Assembly (NCBI GenBank): GCA_007134695.1 | Contig: SLKI01000008.1 | Span: 1 to 64,000 of the forward strand | DNA from: Balneolaceae bacterium | GTDB lineage: Bacteria > Bacteroidota > Rhodothermia > Balneolales > Balneolaceae | DNA length: 64,000 nt | Direction: 5' to 3' | Part shown: positions 1 to 8,204 of the stretch, in pieces | Layout of the letters: each line of letters opens with the position of its first letter | Position numbering within the stretch: position 1 is the first letter of the stretch | Made by a program: the position numbers and the translations under genes | The notes under the pieces: generated by a model | The model's database searches: none | What the model saw: only the letters and a program-made list of their open reading frames with translations | What the model was told of the DNA's origin: nothing

Positions 1-473
1 CCGAAGAGATGGTGAAGTCTGCCGCCAGAGAGAATAAAGAGTTGATTCGGGATAGAAAATTGAAACTGATTCAAGGCAGCAGTGATGCCTTGCCGTTTGA
101 GGATCAATTCTTTGATAAGGTATTTTGCAACATGGTGATCTACTTTTGGGAATATCCGGCGGCTCACCTGTCGGAAATAGAACGAATACTTAAACCGGGT
201 GGCAGCTTCTATACCGGATTTCGCCCAAAAGAAAGTATGTTGCAGTTTCCGTTTGTCCGGTTTGGATTTACCTTGTACGAAATAGATGAGTGGAGTGATA
301 TTCTCAGGGGAAGCGGTTTTGACGTAACTGATGTAGCTAAACGGTCGGATCCGGTTTTTAAGGATGGAGAAGAGAGGGTAAGACTGCAGTCGGTATGCAT
401 CAAGGCAATGAAAGTGGGTGCTGCTGGATTCGAACCGCGCAAGCACCGCTTGCGCAATCGCAACGAGGGGTAG
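1..473 (+). CDS. Class I SAM-dependent methyltransferase, C-terminal part (5' end outside window)
   Basis: The frame is already open at the left edge (in-frame codons precede the first ATG at position 9), so the N-terminal SAM-binding motif I lies outside the window. What is visible fits a Methyltransf_11-type enzyme: an acidic stretch with DALPFEDQFFDKVF followed by the post-motif ILKPGG. The substrate cannot be told. Family similarity suggests the natural C-terminus is near CIKAMK (about position 411). The last ~20 residues are instead encoded by a copy of the 3' end of the neighbouring tRNA-Val and a following hairpin, so the original stop seems to have been lost and replaced. Whether the product still works is unknown. 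Confidence 0.7.
   Translation, partial: EEMVKSAARENKELIRDRKLKLIQGSSDALPFEDQFFDKVFCNMVIYFWEYPAAHLSEIERILKPGGSFYTGFRPKESMLQFPFVRFGFTLYEIDEWSDILRGSGFDVTDVAKRSDPVFKDGEERVRLQSVCIKAMKVGAAGFEPRKHRLRNRNEG
412..436. repeat. 25-bp direct copy of the tRNA-Val 3' end
   Basis: Positions 412-436 are identical to 543-567, which cover the 3' end of the tRNA-Val gene (discriminator base, acceptor 3' strand, T arm) plus three flanking bases. The copy lies in the same orientation, 131 bp away, inside the 3' end of the methyltransferase gene. A 3' tRNA fragment in direct orientation is the usual trace of integration by a tyrosine recombinase, but it could also be the remnant of a deleted tandem tRNA gene. Confidence 0.85.
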
Positions 474-478
474 TTGCG
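437..478. other. Two adjacent hairpins between tRNA-Val copy and tRNA-Val
   Basis: A perfect 8-bp inverted repeat (437-444 with 448-455, 3-nt loop) directly follows the tRNA-derived copy. A 6-bp one follows it (459-464 with 473-478). Neither is followed by a clear T-run on either strand. They could be part of the transcript end of tRNA-Val (minus strand) or a scar of recombination. Confidence 0.5.
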
Positions 479-545
479 TTGATCATCGGCAGTAATCAGA
501 GAAACATTTACATGATACAGGGGAGGGGGGCTGAAATAATGGAAG

Positions 546-620
546 TGGGTGCTGCTGGATTCGAACCAGCGACCTCTACCGTGTCGGGGTAGCGCTCTAA
601 ACCAACTGAGCTAAGCACCC
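546..620 (-). tRNA. tRNA-Val (anticodon GAC)
   Basis: The minus strand folds into a full cloverleaf of 75 nt. It has a 7-bp acceptor stem GGGTGCT/AGCACCC, a D arm GCTC/GAGC, an anticodon stem CTACC/GGTAG with loop CCGACAC, and a T arm GCTGG/CCAGC with TTCGAAT. Positions 34-36 read GAC, giving valine. CCA is not encoded. Position 33, almost always U, is C here. Confidence 0.93.
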
Positions 621-774
621 GCCTGTATTATCAATGCAAATATACCAAGCTTTACTTATCCAATGCAACGTATATCCGGCTGATTCCTTTTTCTGCTCTC
701 TGATAACATTCGTATTTTGAAATTTACAACATTGACAAGATATTCGAGGGTTTCCAAAACCGAGCTCTTATACC

Positions 775-1233
775 ATGAACAGAAGGGAAATAAGAGAACT
801 TGTACTGCAGGCTCTTTACGCTTACGAAGTAGGTAAAAACTCCAGAGAAGAGGTCCTGAATCATATTTTAAAACAGCGACTTGATAGCGATAAAGAAGCT
901 CTCAAGTTTGCTGAAAGTATGGTATTGAGAACTCTGGATATGGAAGAAGAACTGGATGAAATTATCAATCAGCAGATTAAAAACTGGGAAATCCATCGGC
1001 TGGCTGTAATTGACAAATTGATTTTAAGGCTGGCTCTATGTGAGTTTTTACGATATGAAGAAATTCCGACCAAAGTAACGATCAATGAAGCGATCGAGCT
1101 GGCAAAAAACTTTTCTACTCAAAAGAGTGGAAAATTTGTCAATGGCATACTGGATGCCGCCTTACAGATGCTTAAATCTGAAGGGCGAATTAAAAAAAGC
1201 GGCAGAGGGCTTATTGAGACGACCCGTAAATGA
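775..1233 (+). CDS. nusB: Transcription antitermination factor NusB
   Basis: This 152-residue protein has the full NusB fold length. The N-terminus RREIRELVLQALYAYE and the C-terminal INEAIELAKNFSTQKSGKF followed by VNGILDAAL match the family signature. NusB binds boxA RNA with NusE (S10) and supports antitermination of rRNA operons in the cytoplasm. It starts with ATG at 775. ychF follows 70 bp downstream on the same strand, so the two may be co-transcribed. Confidence 0.95.
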   Translation: MNRREIRELVLQALYAYEVGKNSREEVLNHILKQRLDSDKEALKFAESMVLRTLDMEEELDEIINQQIKNWEIHRLAVIDKLILRLALCEFLRYEEIPTKVTINEAIELAKNFSTQKSGKFVNGILDAALQMLKSEGRIKKSGRGLIETTRK

Positions 1234-1303
1234 TCAGAGATCTTTGTTAGAGTGGAAAATAGGGGCGCAAGAGATCATCAGAACAATTGAACGTACTTGA
1301 TCT

Positions 1304-2398
1304 ATGAATTTGAAATGCGGTATAGTTGGTTTACCCAATGTGGGTAAATCGACACTTTTTAATGCTTTGAGCAATGCCGGGGCTGAATCGGCCAACTTCC
1401 CATTTTCAACAATCGATCCAAATGTTGGTCTTGTACCTGTTCCGGATGAACGGCTCGAGAAACTTTCCGAATTGGTTGGGCCTGAAAAAACGATACCCGC
1501 TTCGATCGAATTTGTCGATATAGCCGGCCTGGTCAAAGGGGCGGCAGAAGGCAAAGGGAAGGGGAATGCATTCCTGGCACATATTCGGGAGGTAGACCTG
1601 ATAATCCACGTTGTTCGCTGTTTTGATGATCCGGACATTATACATGTAGAGGGCACAGTTGACTCGGAGAGGGATATCCGGATTATTGAGGAGGAACTGA
1701 TTCTAAAAGATCTGGAGATGGCTGAAAAACGGCTGGAGTCTTTACAAAAACAGTCGAAAAGCGGCGATAAAAAAATTATTGACCGAACCAGGCGGATGGA
1801 ACGGTTAAGAGACCATCTTGCCGAAGGCTTACCGGCTCGGACTTTCGAAGCCGGGATCGACAGATCAGGCCGGTTTGAGGAGCTGTTTCTGCTTTCGGGA
1901 AAACCGCTCCTCTATGCATGCAATGTTTCCGAGGATGAGCTGAACGAAGGCAATGAATGGGTAGAGTCTGTTCGTGAAGTTGCTTCAGCACAGGATGCTT
2001 CTATAATTAAGTTTTGTGCGAAAATAGAGGCGGAAGTTGCCGAGCTTAAGCCGGAGGAGAAACAGGAGTTTCTTGAGGAGCTAGGAATCGAAAAATCTGG
2101 TCTTGACCGCCTTATTCGAAAGGCATACGAAGAGCTGGGGTTGATCACCTTTTTTACAGCAGGCCCGAAAGAGGTGCGTGCATGGACAATCGAAAGGGGT
2201 ACAAAAGCACCCAAAGCTGCATCAGTAATTCATACCGACTTTGAACGGGGATTTATTCGAGCGGAAACGATTTCGTGGCGGGATTTTGAGAAATATAAAT
2301 CGGAAAAGGCTGCCCGGGAGGCAGGCAGGATGAGGCAGGAAGGTAAAGAGTATGTCGTCCGCGATGGAGATGTCATTCTGTTTCGTTTTAATGTTTAA
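1304..2398 (+). CDS. ychF: Redox-regulated ATPase/GTPase YchF (OLA1 family)
   Basis: The protein has 364 residues, the standard YchF length. Visible motifs are the P-loop GLPNVGKST near residue 8, switch/G3 DIAGLVKGAAEGKGKGNAFL near 68, and CNVSE in place of the usual NKxD, which in this family favours ATP. The C-terminal TGS-like domain ends in DGDVILFRFNV. YchF is a ribosome-associated P-loop NTPase that acts in translation and stress responses. Confidence 0.96.
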   Translation: MNLKCGIVGLPNVGKSTLFNALSNAGAESANFPFSTIDPNVGLVPVPDERLEKLSELVGPEKTIPASIEFVDIAGLVKGAAEGKGKGNAFLAHIREVDLIIHVVRCFDDPDIIHVEGTVDSERDIRIIEEELILKDLEMAEKRLESLQKQSKSGDKKIIDRTRRMERLRDHLAEGLPARTFEAGIDRSGRFEELFLLSGKPLLYACNVSEDELNEGNEWVESVREVASAQDASIIKFCAKIEAEVAELKPEEKQEFLEELGIEKSGLDRLIRKAYEELGLITFFTAGPKEVRAWTIERGTKAPKAASVIHTDFERGFIRAETISWRDFEKYKSEKAAREAGRMRQEGKEYVVRDGDVILFRFNV

Positions 2399-2430
2399 CT
2401 CTGCAGAACTCTTGGCAACATATCCGGACT

Positions 2431-3066
2431 CTAGGGGTGGATGCGGTCCAGTAAATCGATGAATTGAAACTCAAGTGTGTCGGCTGGTACCCGTTCGGGA
2501 TTAACCCGATCGTGAACAACCCATGCATTGGGATAACGAACTTTAAGCAAACTGGCTAATTCATTGGCTCTCTCACGATTGTGGAAATCGCCGACTCGTA
2601 CCCGGTAATAGGGCTGCCTGAAATGAACATACCCTCTCGGATTGTAGTCGGCAAGTGTAGAATCAGCCCAAACTTCAAATTCGAATAGTGTCGTATCCGC
2701 TTCAGACACGTCAAGGGTCGAAAGTATCTGAATCCGAAAACCCTGATAGATATCGACCTCCACTTCTTCGATCTCCTGTAACAGGAGTTCCGGCATATCG
2801 TGTTCTATTCTGCTGAACTGTTCACCAAGATTGCTGCGGGTACGGTAATAAAAGAGTTCCTCTTCCGAGAGCTCATCCAGTTCCAGCTCCGAAAGATAGG
2901 CATCTATCATCTCTTCACTAAGCTGAATGATAGACTCCGGCTGGTCGGCTGCAAGATCTTCTGTTTCATTTGGTGCTTCGGTGACCGGCTCACTGGTTGC
3001 ACAGGCATGTACCAGCAACAGGATTGCCGGTAAATAGCAGAGTATGTTAGAAAACTGTTTCATCAA
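2431..3066 (-). CDS. SPOR-domain lipoprotein
   Basis: The 211-residue protein begins with a signal peptide ending in the lipobox LVHAC, so it should be a lipoprotein. An acidic region (about 25-95) is followed by a SPOR-like module (about 105-200) with RVRVGDFHNRERANELASLL. SPOR domains bind denuded peptidoglycan at division sites. The gene is last in the minus-strand pckA-deoC-ALDH run (18 bp after the short ALDH gene), a position that may be incidental. Function beyond peptidoglycan binding is not predictable. Confidence 0.75.
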   Translation of the reverse strand: MMKQFSNILCYLPAILLLVHACATSEPVTEAPNETEDLAADQPESIIQLSEEMIDAYLSELELDELSEEELFYYRTRSNLGEQFSRIEHDMPELLLQEIEEVEVDIYQGFRIQILSTLDVSEADTTLFEFEVWADSTLADYNPRGYVHFRQPYYRVRVGDFHNRERANELASLLKVRYPNAWVVHDRVNPERVPADTLEFQFIDLLDRIHP

Positions 3067-3084
3067 TACTTAATCTAGTTTAAC

Positions 3085-3948
3085 TCAATAACCACTTGGA
3101 TGCCAGGTTGTTTTGATTTCCTGAAATTGAACGATCGAATAGGGGTTTTCATGCCTCGGGTCGAGCCAGTCATCTTGTTCTGTGTGAACAACCCGTTTAA
3201 TATTTAAAGCGGCATTTTCGTCTATTTGTTTCATCACCTCCTGCTTCTCTACACTATTCCATATCGCATTGACATCCATATGTGAAGTGAGCACCGGAAT
3301 CAATTCGTCGCGATATCCACTCAAAATATTGACAACGCCGGCCGGAAGATCAGAAACGTGTAAAACTTCACCCAAAGTAATAGCAGCCAGTGGATGAGTT
3401 TGTGAAGCCAGCATGACCAGTGTATTTCCCCCTGCGATGGCCGGTGCAATCATAGAAACTGGTCCGATCAGCCGGCTGGTTTCCGGTGGGATGACAGCCA
3501 GAATCCCGATGGGTTCCGGATAGCTGAAATTGAAATGATCGCTTGCAACCGGATTGATCGATCCGTAAATCTGTGCATATTTATCAGTCCATCCGGCAAA
3601 GTAAATAAAGCGGTCGATGGCAGCATCAACTTCCATGCGAGACTGTTTTTTACTTATCCCGCTTTTTATGAGCTCTTCGACAAACTGCTCTTTACGCCCC
3701 TCGAGCATCTCACTGATGCGGTAGAGAATCTGACCGCGATGATGGGCACTCAGCGATTTCCAGCCGGAAAAAGCAGCACGTGACGCCTCGACCGCATCCC
3801 GGATATCTTTGCGGGAGCACCTGCACGCATTGGCCAGCAATTGATCATTTTTTCCGTATACCTTGTAGGTTCGGCCCGATTCACTGCGGGGAAAAGCTCC
3901 TCCTACATATGTCTTATAAGTCTTCAATACATCTACACGATCAGCCAT
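3085..3948 (-). CDS. Short aldehyde-dehydrogenase-like protein, probable non-catalytic ALDH16-type second domain
   Basis: The 287-residue protein matches the N-terminal, NAD-fold half of aldehyde dehydrogenases (for example RILAxI-like GILAVIPPETS and AGGNTLVMLASQTHPLAA). It stops before the catalytic Cys/Glu domain, and no FxNxGQxC motif is present. ATG start, no frameshift seen. It lies 41 bp after a full-length ALDH gene. The combined length (500 + 287) resembles the two-domain ALDH16 proteins, whose second domain is truncated and inactive. I infer a separately encoded partner subunit rather than a decayed gene. Confidence 0.7.
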   Translation of the reverse strand: MADRVDVLKTYKTYVGGAFPRSESGRTYKVYGKNDQLLANACRCSRKDIRDAVEASRAAFSGWKSLSAHHRGQILYRISEMLEGRKEQFVEELIKSGISKKQSRMEVDAAIDRFIYFAGWTDKYAQIYGSINPVASDHFNFSYPEPIGILAVIPPETSRLIGPVSMIAPAIAGGNTLVMLASQTHPLAAITLGEVLHVSDLPAGVVNILSGYRDELIPVLTSHMDVNAIWNSVEKQEVMKQIDENAALNIKRVVHTEQDDWLDPRHENPYSIVQFQEIKTTWHPSGY

Positions 3949-3989
3949 GGATCTCGAATATGTTGGTCCCTATTTGAATTTTTTTCAGA

Positions 3990-5492
3990 TCACGAAGTCA
4001 GATGAACATATGGGTAGAGGCCATGCAGCCCGCCTTCCCGGCCTACTCCACTCTCCTTGTATCCGCCGAAGGGAGAGGTGGGGTCAAATTTGTTAAATGT
4101 GTTGGACCAGATCACTCCCGCCCTCAGCGCACGCCCAGTCTGGAAAATTTTTGAACCTTTATCTGTCCAGACTCCGCCGGAGAGTCCGTACGGGGTGTTA
4201 TTCGCTTTCTCAACAGCTTCATCTGGAGTCCGGAAGGTTTGAATCGTCAATACCGGCCCGAAAATCTCTTCATTAACGATTCGGTTCGATTGTCCGACGT
4301 CGGTAAAAAGAGTTGGCCGGCAAAAATAGCCGCTTTTTGGAAGTTCAGCTTGGGTCTGATAGATGGCAGCCCCCTCTTCAACCCCAATTTCGAGGTAGTT
4401 CAGAATTCTGTCATACTGCGCTTTTGAATTGATTGCCCCGATGTCGGTATTCTTGTCCAGCGGGTCTCCCACAATTAAAGTTTCCATTCGATCTTTTAAT
4501 CTGGAGATGAATAGGTCTGCGATCGATTCTTGAACCAGCAGTCGGGATCCTGCACAACAGACATGCCCCTGGTTGAAGAAGATAGCATTGATCACACCTT
4601 CGACAGCTTGTTCAATGGCAGCATCTTCAAAGATGATGTTAGCTCCTTTTCCCCCGAGTTCAAGAGTGTAACGTTTACCACTGCCGGCAAGTGATTTCTG
4701 GATGATTTTTCCTACTTCCGTAGATCCGGTAAATGCAATTTTATCAATATCGGGATGGTTGACGAGATTCGATCCTGTCTGACCGGCACCGGTAACAATG
4801 TTGATCACACCGTCGGGCAGGCCTGCATCCGAACAAATTTCTGCAAACCGAAGAGCCGTAAGTGATGTTGTTTCCGCCGGTTTTAATACTACTGTGTTTC
4901 CAGTTGCCAGGGCGGGAGCGATTTTCCAGGCAAGCATCAACATCGGAAAATTCCACGGGATGATTTGACCGCAAACACCAAGAGGTTCAGCTTTTCGACC
5001 TGGAAATGCATATTCAAGTTTGTCTGCCCATCCTGCATAATAAAAAAAGTGGGCTGCTGTCAACGGGATATCCACGTCCCGGGATTCCCGGATCGGTTTG
5101 CCTCCATCCATCGACTCCAGCACGGCCAGCTCCCTGGCGTATTCCTGGATCATACGGGCAATTCTGTAGATATATTTACCTCGCTCACGGCCCGGTAAAC
5201 CCGACCACTTGGATTTGAAAGCCTTTCCAGCTGCTTTGACAGCTGCATCCACATCTTCTCCGGTGCCATCGGCAATTTTGGCAAGACTTTTTTCTGTCGC
5301 CGGATTTATGCTTTCAAGATAGCGGCCTTTTGAAGGCTGAACGAATCGTCCGTCAATATAGTGGCCATAATTCTCATCCAGTTCGATATAGTCGGAGCTC
5401 TCGGGGGCTTCGCTGTAGCTCCATCCCGATCTGAAATCAAGTGCCGCGTCGAAATTTGGAGAGGTCGGTTTGTCAGGAGATGAATCACTCAT
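3990..5492 (-). CDS. NAD(P)-dependent aldehyde dehydrogenase
   Basis: This is a full-length (500 residues) ALDH superfamily enzyme. Seen are the NAD-fold motif PWNFPMLMLAWKIAPALATG, the general base Glu in TLELGGKGANIIF, the catalytic Cys in NQGHVCCAGSR, and the C-terminal EEIFGPVLTIQTF. It converts an aldehyde to an acid. It follows deoC by 17 bp, so acetaldehyde released by DeoC is a likely substrate (inference from context). A short ALDH homologue follows, as if an ALDH16-type protein were split in two. Confidence 0.9.
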   Translation of the reverse strand: MSDSSPDKPTSPNFDAALDFRSGWSYSEAPESSDYIELDENYGHYIDGRFVQPSKGRYLESINPATEKSLAKIADGTGEDVDAAVKAAGKAFKSKWSGLPGRERGKYIYRIARMIQEYARELAVLESMDGGKPIRESRDVDIPLTAAHFFYYAGWADKLEYAFPGRKAEPLGVCGQIIPWNFPMLMLAWKIAPALATGNTVVLKPAETTSLTALRFAEICSDAGLPDGVINIVTGAGQTGSNLVNHPDIDKIAFTGSTEVGKIIQKSLAGSGKRYTLELGGKGANIIFEDAAIEQAVEGVINAIFFNQGHVCCAGSRLLVQESIADLFISRLKDRMETLIVGDPLDKNTDIGAINSKAQYDRILNYLEIGVEEGAAIYQTQAELPKSGYFCRPTLFTDVGQSNRIVNEEIFGPVLTIQTFRTPDEAVEKANNTPYGLSGGVWTDKGSKIFQTGRALRAGVIWSNTFNKFDPTSPFGGYKESGVGREGGLHGLYPYVHLTS

Positions 5493-5509
5493 TTTGAATG
5501 CATTGCTGA

Positions 5510-6460
5510 TTAATCGATGGAGAAATAATCGGCACTCTGGTAGACACCGGTTTCCTGTTTGAGGATTTGCATAAGCAGATCATTTGCAAGAGAGCTTGCT
5601 CCAAACCGAAAATATTCCGGGGTCACCCAACCGGCTCCCAAAGTTTCCCGAAGGAGAACCAGATACTGAAGTGCCTGTTTCGCCTTGCGAATACCACCAG
5701 CCGGTTTCATCCCTACTTTATGGCCGGTAGCCAGATAGTGATCCCGAATCGCTTCCAGCATCACCAGGGTTGCTGGCTGAGTTGCGGCAGGTGCGATCTT
5801 GCCGGTAGAGGTCTTGATGAAGTCGGCTCCGGCACGAATTGCCAGGTCACTTGCTTTTCGGACATGTTCCAGCGTACCCAGCTCTCCGGTTTCCAGAATC
5901 ACTTTAAGGTGAACCTCTTGGCAGACTTCTCTGATGGATGCAATTTCGTCATATACATAACTATAGTTGCCTTTCAGGAATTCGCCTCTTGAGATCACCA
6001 TATCGATCTCTTCCGCTCCCTGTTCAATGGCATAGCGGGTATCGTCCAGTTTCTGCTTCAGACTAACCATACCAGCCGGAAATGATGTTGCAACACTCGC
6101 TGTAAAAATTCCGGTCCCTTCGAGCTGTTTACGGGCTGTGGAGACCATTGACGGATAGACACAAACCGCAGCTACATGTGGAAGGCTGGCCATCCCGGCG
6201 TGCGGGCGAGCAGCTTTGCGACAGAGCTGAATCACTTTACCGGTTGAATCTTTCCCTTCCAGAGTAGTCAAGTCGATCATGGAGAGCGCCAGTTTCAAGG
6301 CCTCTTTTTTCGAATCTTTCTTGATGCTTCGCCGGTTTAATCGTGCCACGCGTTCCCGGACGCCAACTTCATCAATCGGGCTGACAGGAAGATACGCCTT
6401 ATGCAACGACGGTTGTTGTGAGGATATGAGCTCACTCGAAGGTTTTGTCATTGCGGTCAA
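5510..6460 (-). CDS. deoC: Deoxyribose-phosphate aldolase, long (human DERA-like) form
   Basis: The 316-residue protein is longer than many bacterial DeoC proteins and resembles the ~318-residue animal-type DERA. Motifs include VCVYP, the Schiff-base lysine in DFIKTSTGK, and KPAGGIRKAKQAL. It splits 2-deoxyribose 5-phosphate into glyceraldehyde 3-phosphate and acetaldehyde. It sits 14 bp after pckA and 17 bp before an aldehyde dehydrogenase gene, suggesting one transcript for deoxynucleoside carbon use. Confidence 0.94.
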   Translation of the reverse strand: MTAMTKPSSELISSQQPSLHKAYLPVSPIDEVGVRERVARLNRRSIKKDSKKEALKLALSMIDLTTLEGKDSTGKVIQLCRKAARPHAGMASLPHVAAVCVYPSMVSTARKQLEGTGIFTASVATSFPAGMVSLKQKLDDTRYAIEQGAEEIDMVISRGEFLKGNYSYVYDEIASIREVCQEVHLKVILETGELGTLEHVRKASDLAIRAGADFIKTSTGKIAPAATQPATLVMLEAIRDHYLATGHKVGMKPAGGIRKAKQALQYLVLLRETLGAGWVTPEYFRFGASSLANDLLMQILKQETGVYQSADYFSID

Positions 6461-6474
6461 CGGATACTTTAAAT

Positions 6475-8079
6475 TCAGACAACCGGCCCTGCTTTGACGA
6501 GATTTTTACTCGCTTTTGCCTTGAACTTTTCAAAATTGTCACTGAACATCGTTGCCAGTTGACGAGCTTTTTCATCATAAGCAGCCGGGTCATCCCAGGT
6601 TGATCTCGGGTCGAGGATGTCGTCCGGTACTCCACTGATACGAACTGGATGTTCGAGGCCGAAAATCGGTTCTTTTCGATACTCAACGTGGTTCAGTTTC
6701 CCTCCGAGCGCTTCTGCCAACATCTTTCTCGTATATCGAAGAGCGATTCTGCTTCCGGTTCCATAAGGGCCGCCGGACCAGCCGGTATTTACAAGCCAAA
6801 CGTGTGCATTATGATCACGTATCTTGTCGGCCAGCATTTCGGCATAGACGGTCGGGTGAAGTGGCATGAACGGTGCTCCAAAGCAAGCGGAGAAGGTAGC
6901 TTGAGGCTCATCAATCCCGCGTTCAGTTCCCGCTACTTTTGCAGTATAACCGCTGATGAAGTGGTACATCGCCTGTTCCGGAGTAAGCTGTGAGATAGGA
7001 GGGAGTACACCAAAAGCGTCACACGTCAGAAAAACGATATGCTTGGGATGGGGGGCTACTCCGGTTTCACTGGCATTGGGAATATAATCAATCGGGTAAG
7101 AGCAGCGTGTGTTTTGAGTCATCGAGTCATCGTCAAAATCAGGGGCTCTCTGCTCATCCAGCACCACATTTTCGAGAATCGTGCCAGGCATTTTTGTTGT
7201 TCTGTAGATGAGTGGCTCCTTTTCTTCGGACAGGTGGATGGTTTTAGCATAACAGCCGCCTTCGAAGTTGAAAATTCCATTCTCACTCCAGCCATGCTCA
7301 TCGTCCCCGATCAGAATTCGATCCGGATCAGAAGAAAGAGTTGTTTTTCCGGTTCCGGAGAGGCCAAAAAAGATCGCAGTATTGTTATTGTGGTCCATGT
7401 TAGCCGAACAGTGCATCGGCATGACATTTTGATTGGGCAGCAGATAATTGAGAACAGAAAAGATCCCTTTCTTCACTTCTCCGGAGTAGAGAGTACCACC
7501 TATCAATATCATCTTTTTTTCAAAACTGCAAAGAATGAAGGTGCTTGTCCGGGTTCCATCTTTTTCCGGGTCCGCCTTGAAATGGGGAGCGGCCATAACG
7601 GTAAACTCCGGTTCGTGCTGTTCGAGCTCCTCCCGGTCCGGCCGGACAAACATGTTGTGAGCAAAAAGTGCATGATAGGCCGCTTCACTTACAATCCGCA
7701 CATTCAGGCGGTAATCGGGATCCGCGCCTGCAAAAAGATCCTTGACATAAACTTTTCGTTCATTGAGATAACGGCTGACTTTATCGAACATCCGGTCGAA
7801 AACATCACGGGAAATGCTTTGATTGAACTTTCCCCAGTCGATATCATCAGAGTGGGGTGGTTCATCGACGATAAACTTGTCTTTGGGAGACCGTCCTGTG
7901 TACTGGCCTGTGATTACACGAATGGCAAAGTCATTTGTAAGGGTCGCCTCACCGTTGGAGATCGCTTCTTCATACAGTTCTGGAGGGGTCAGGTTCCACA
8001 AGACCTGGTCATGGTCTTTCAGCCCCAGGTAATCGAGTCCGATCTGGCTTTTCGGGTGCTGTTTTCTATCTGCAGGCAT
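6475..8079 (-). CDS. pckA: Phosphoenolpyruvate carboxykinase (ATP)
   Basis: The 534-residue protein has the ATP-type PEPCK signatures: MHCSANM, the P-loop GLSGTGKTTLSSDP, the metal/nucleotide-binding IGDDEHGW, and FEGGCYAKTI. It converts oxaloacetate plus ATP to PEP and CO2, the entry step of gluconeogenesis. It is the first gene of the minus-strand run that continues with deoC. The ATG start at 8079 gives the normal N-terminus. A long open frame on the opposite strand is an antisense shadow. Confidence 0.97.
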   Translation of the reverse strand: MPADRKQHPKSQIGLDYLGLKDHDQVLWNLTPPELYEEAISNGEATLTNDFAIRVITGQYTGRSPKDKFIVDEPPHSDDIDWGKFNQSISRDVFDRMFDKVSRYLNERKVYVKDLFAGADPDYRLNVRIVSEAAYHALFAHNMFVRPDREELEQHEPEFTVMAAPHFKADPEKDGTRTSTFILCSFEKKMILIGGTLYSGEVKKGIFSVLNYLLPNQNVMPMHCSANMDHNNNTAIFFGLSGTGKTTLSSDPDRILIGDDEHGWSENGIFNFEGGCYAKTIHLSEEKEPLIYRTTKMPGTILENVVLDEQRAPDFDDDSMTQNTRCSYPIDYIPNASETGVAPHPKHIVFLTCDAFGVLPPISQLTPEQAMYHFISGYTAKVAGTERGIDEPQATFSACFGAPFMPLHPTVYAEMLADKIRDHNAHVWLVNTGWSGGPYGTGSRIALRYTRKMLAEALGGKLNHVEYRKEPIFGLEHPVRISGVPDDILDPRSTWDDPAAYDEKARQLATMFSDNFEKFKAKASKNLVKAGPVV

Positions 8080-8204
8080 GAATACGTTCTATTATTTTCG
8101 GCGTTAGTTTATTACAAAATTCTCTCTTCAGGGGCTTATCCGGCCCTGAACAGTTCAGTAAATGAAGACTCTCATGATACGGACTTTACGTCAAAAAAGC
8201 CGAA

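Noticed and set aside
395-592. Small frame encoding VGAAGFEPATSTVSG
   Set aside because: This is translation through the antisense of tRNA-Val, a common mis-annotation.
3085-3948. Short ALDH gene as a pseudogene
   Set aside because: The frame is intact with its own start and fits an ALDH16 second domain; no decayed catalytic part follows.
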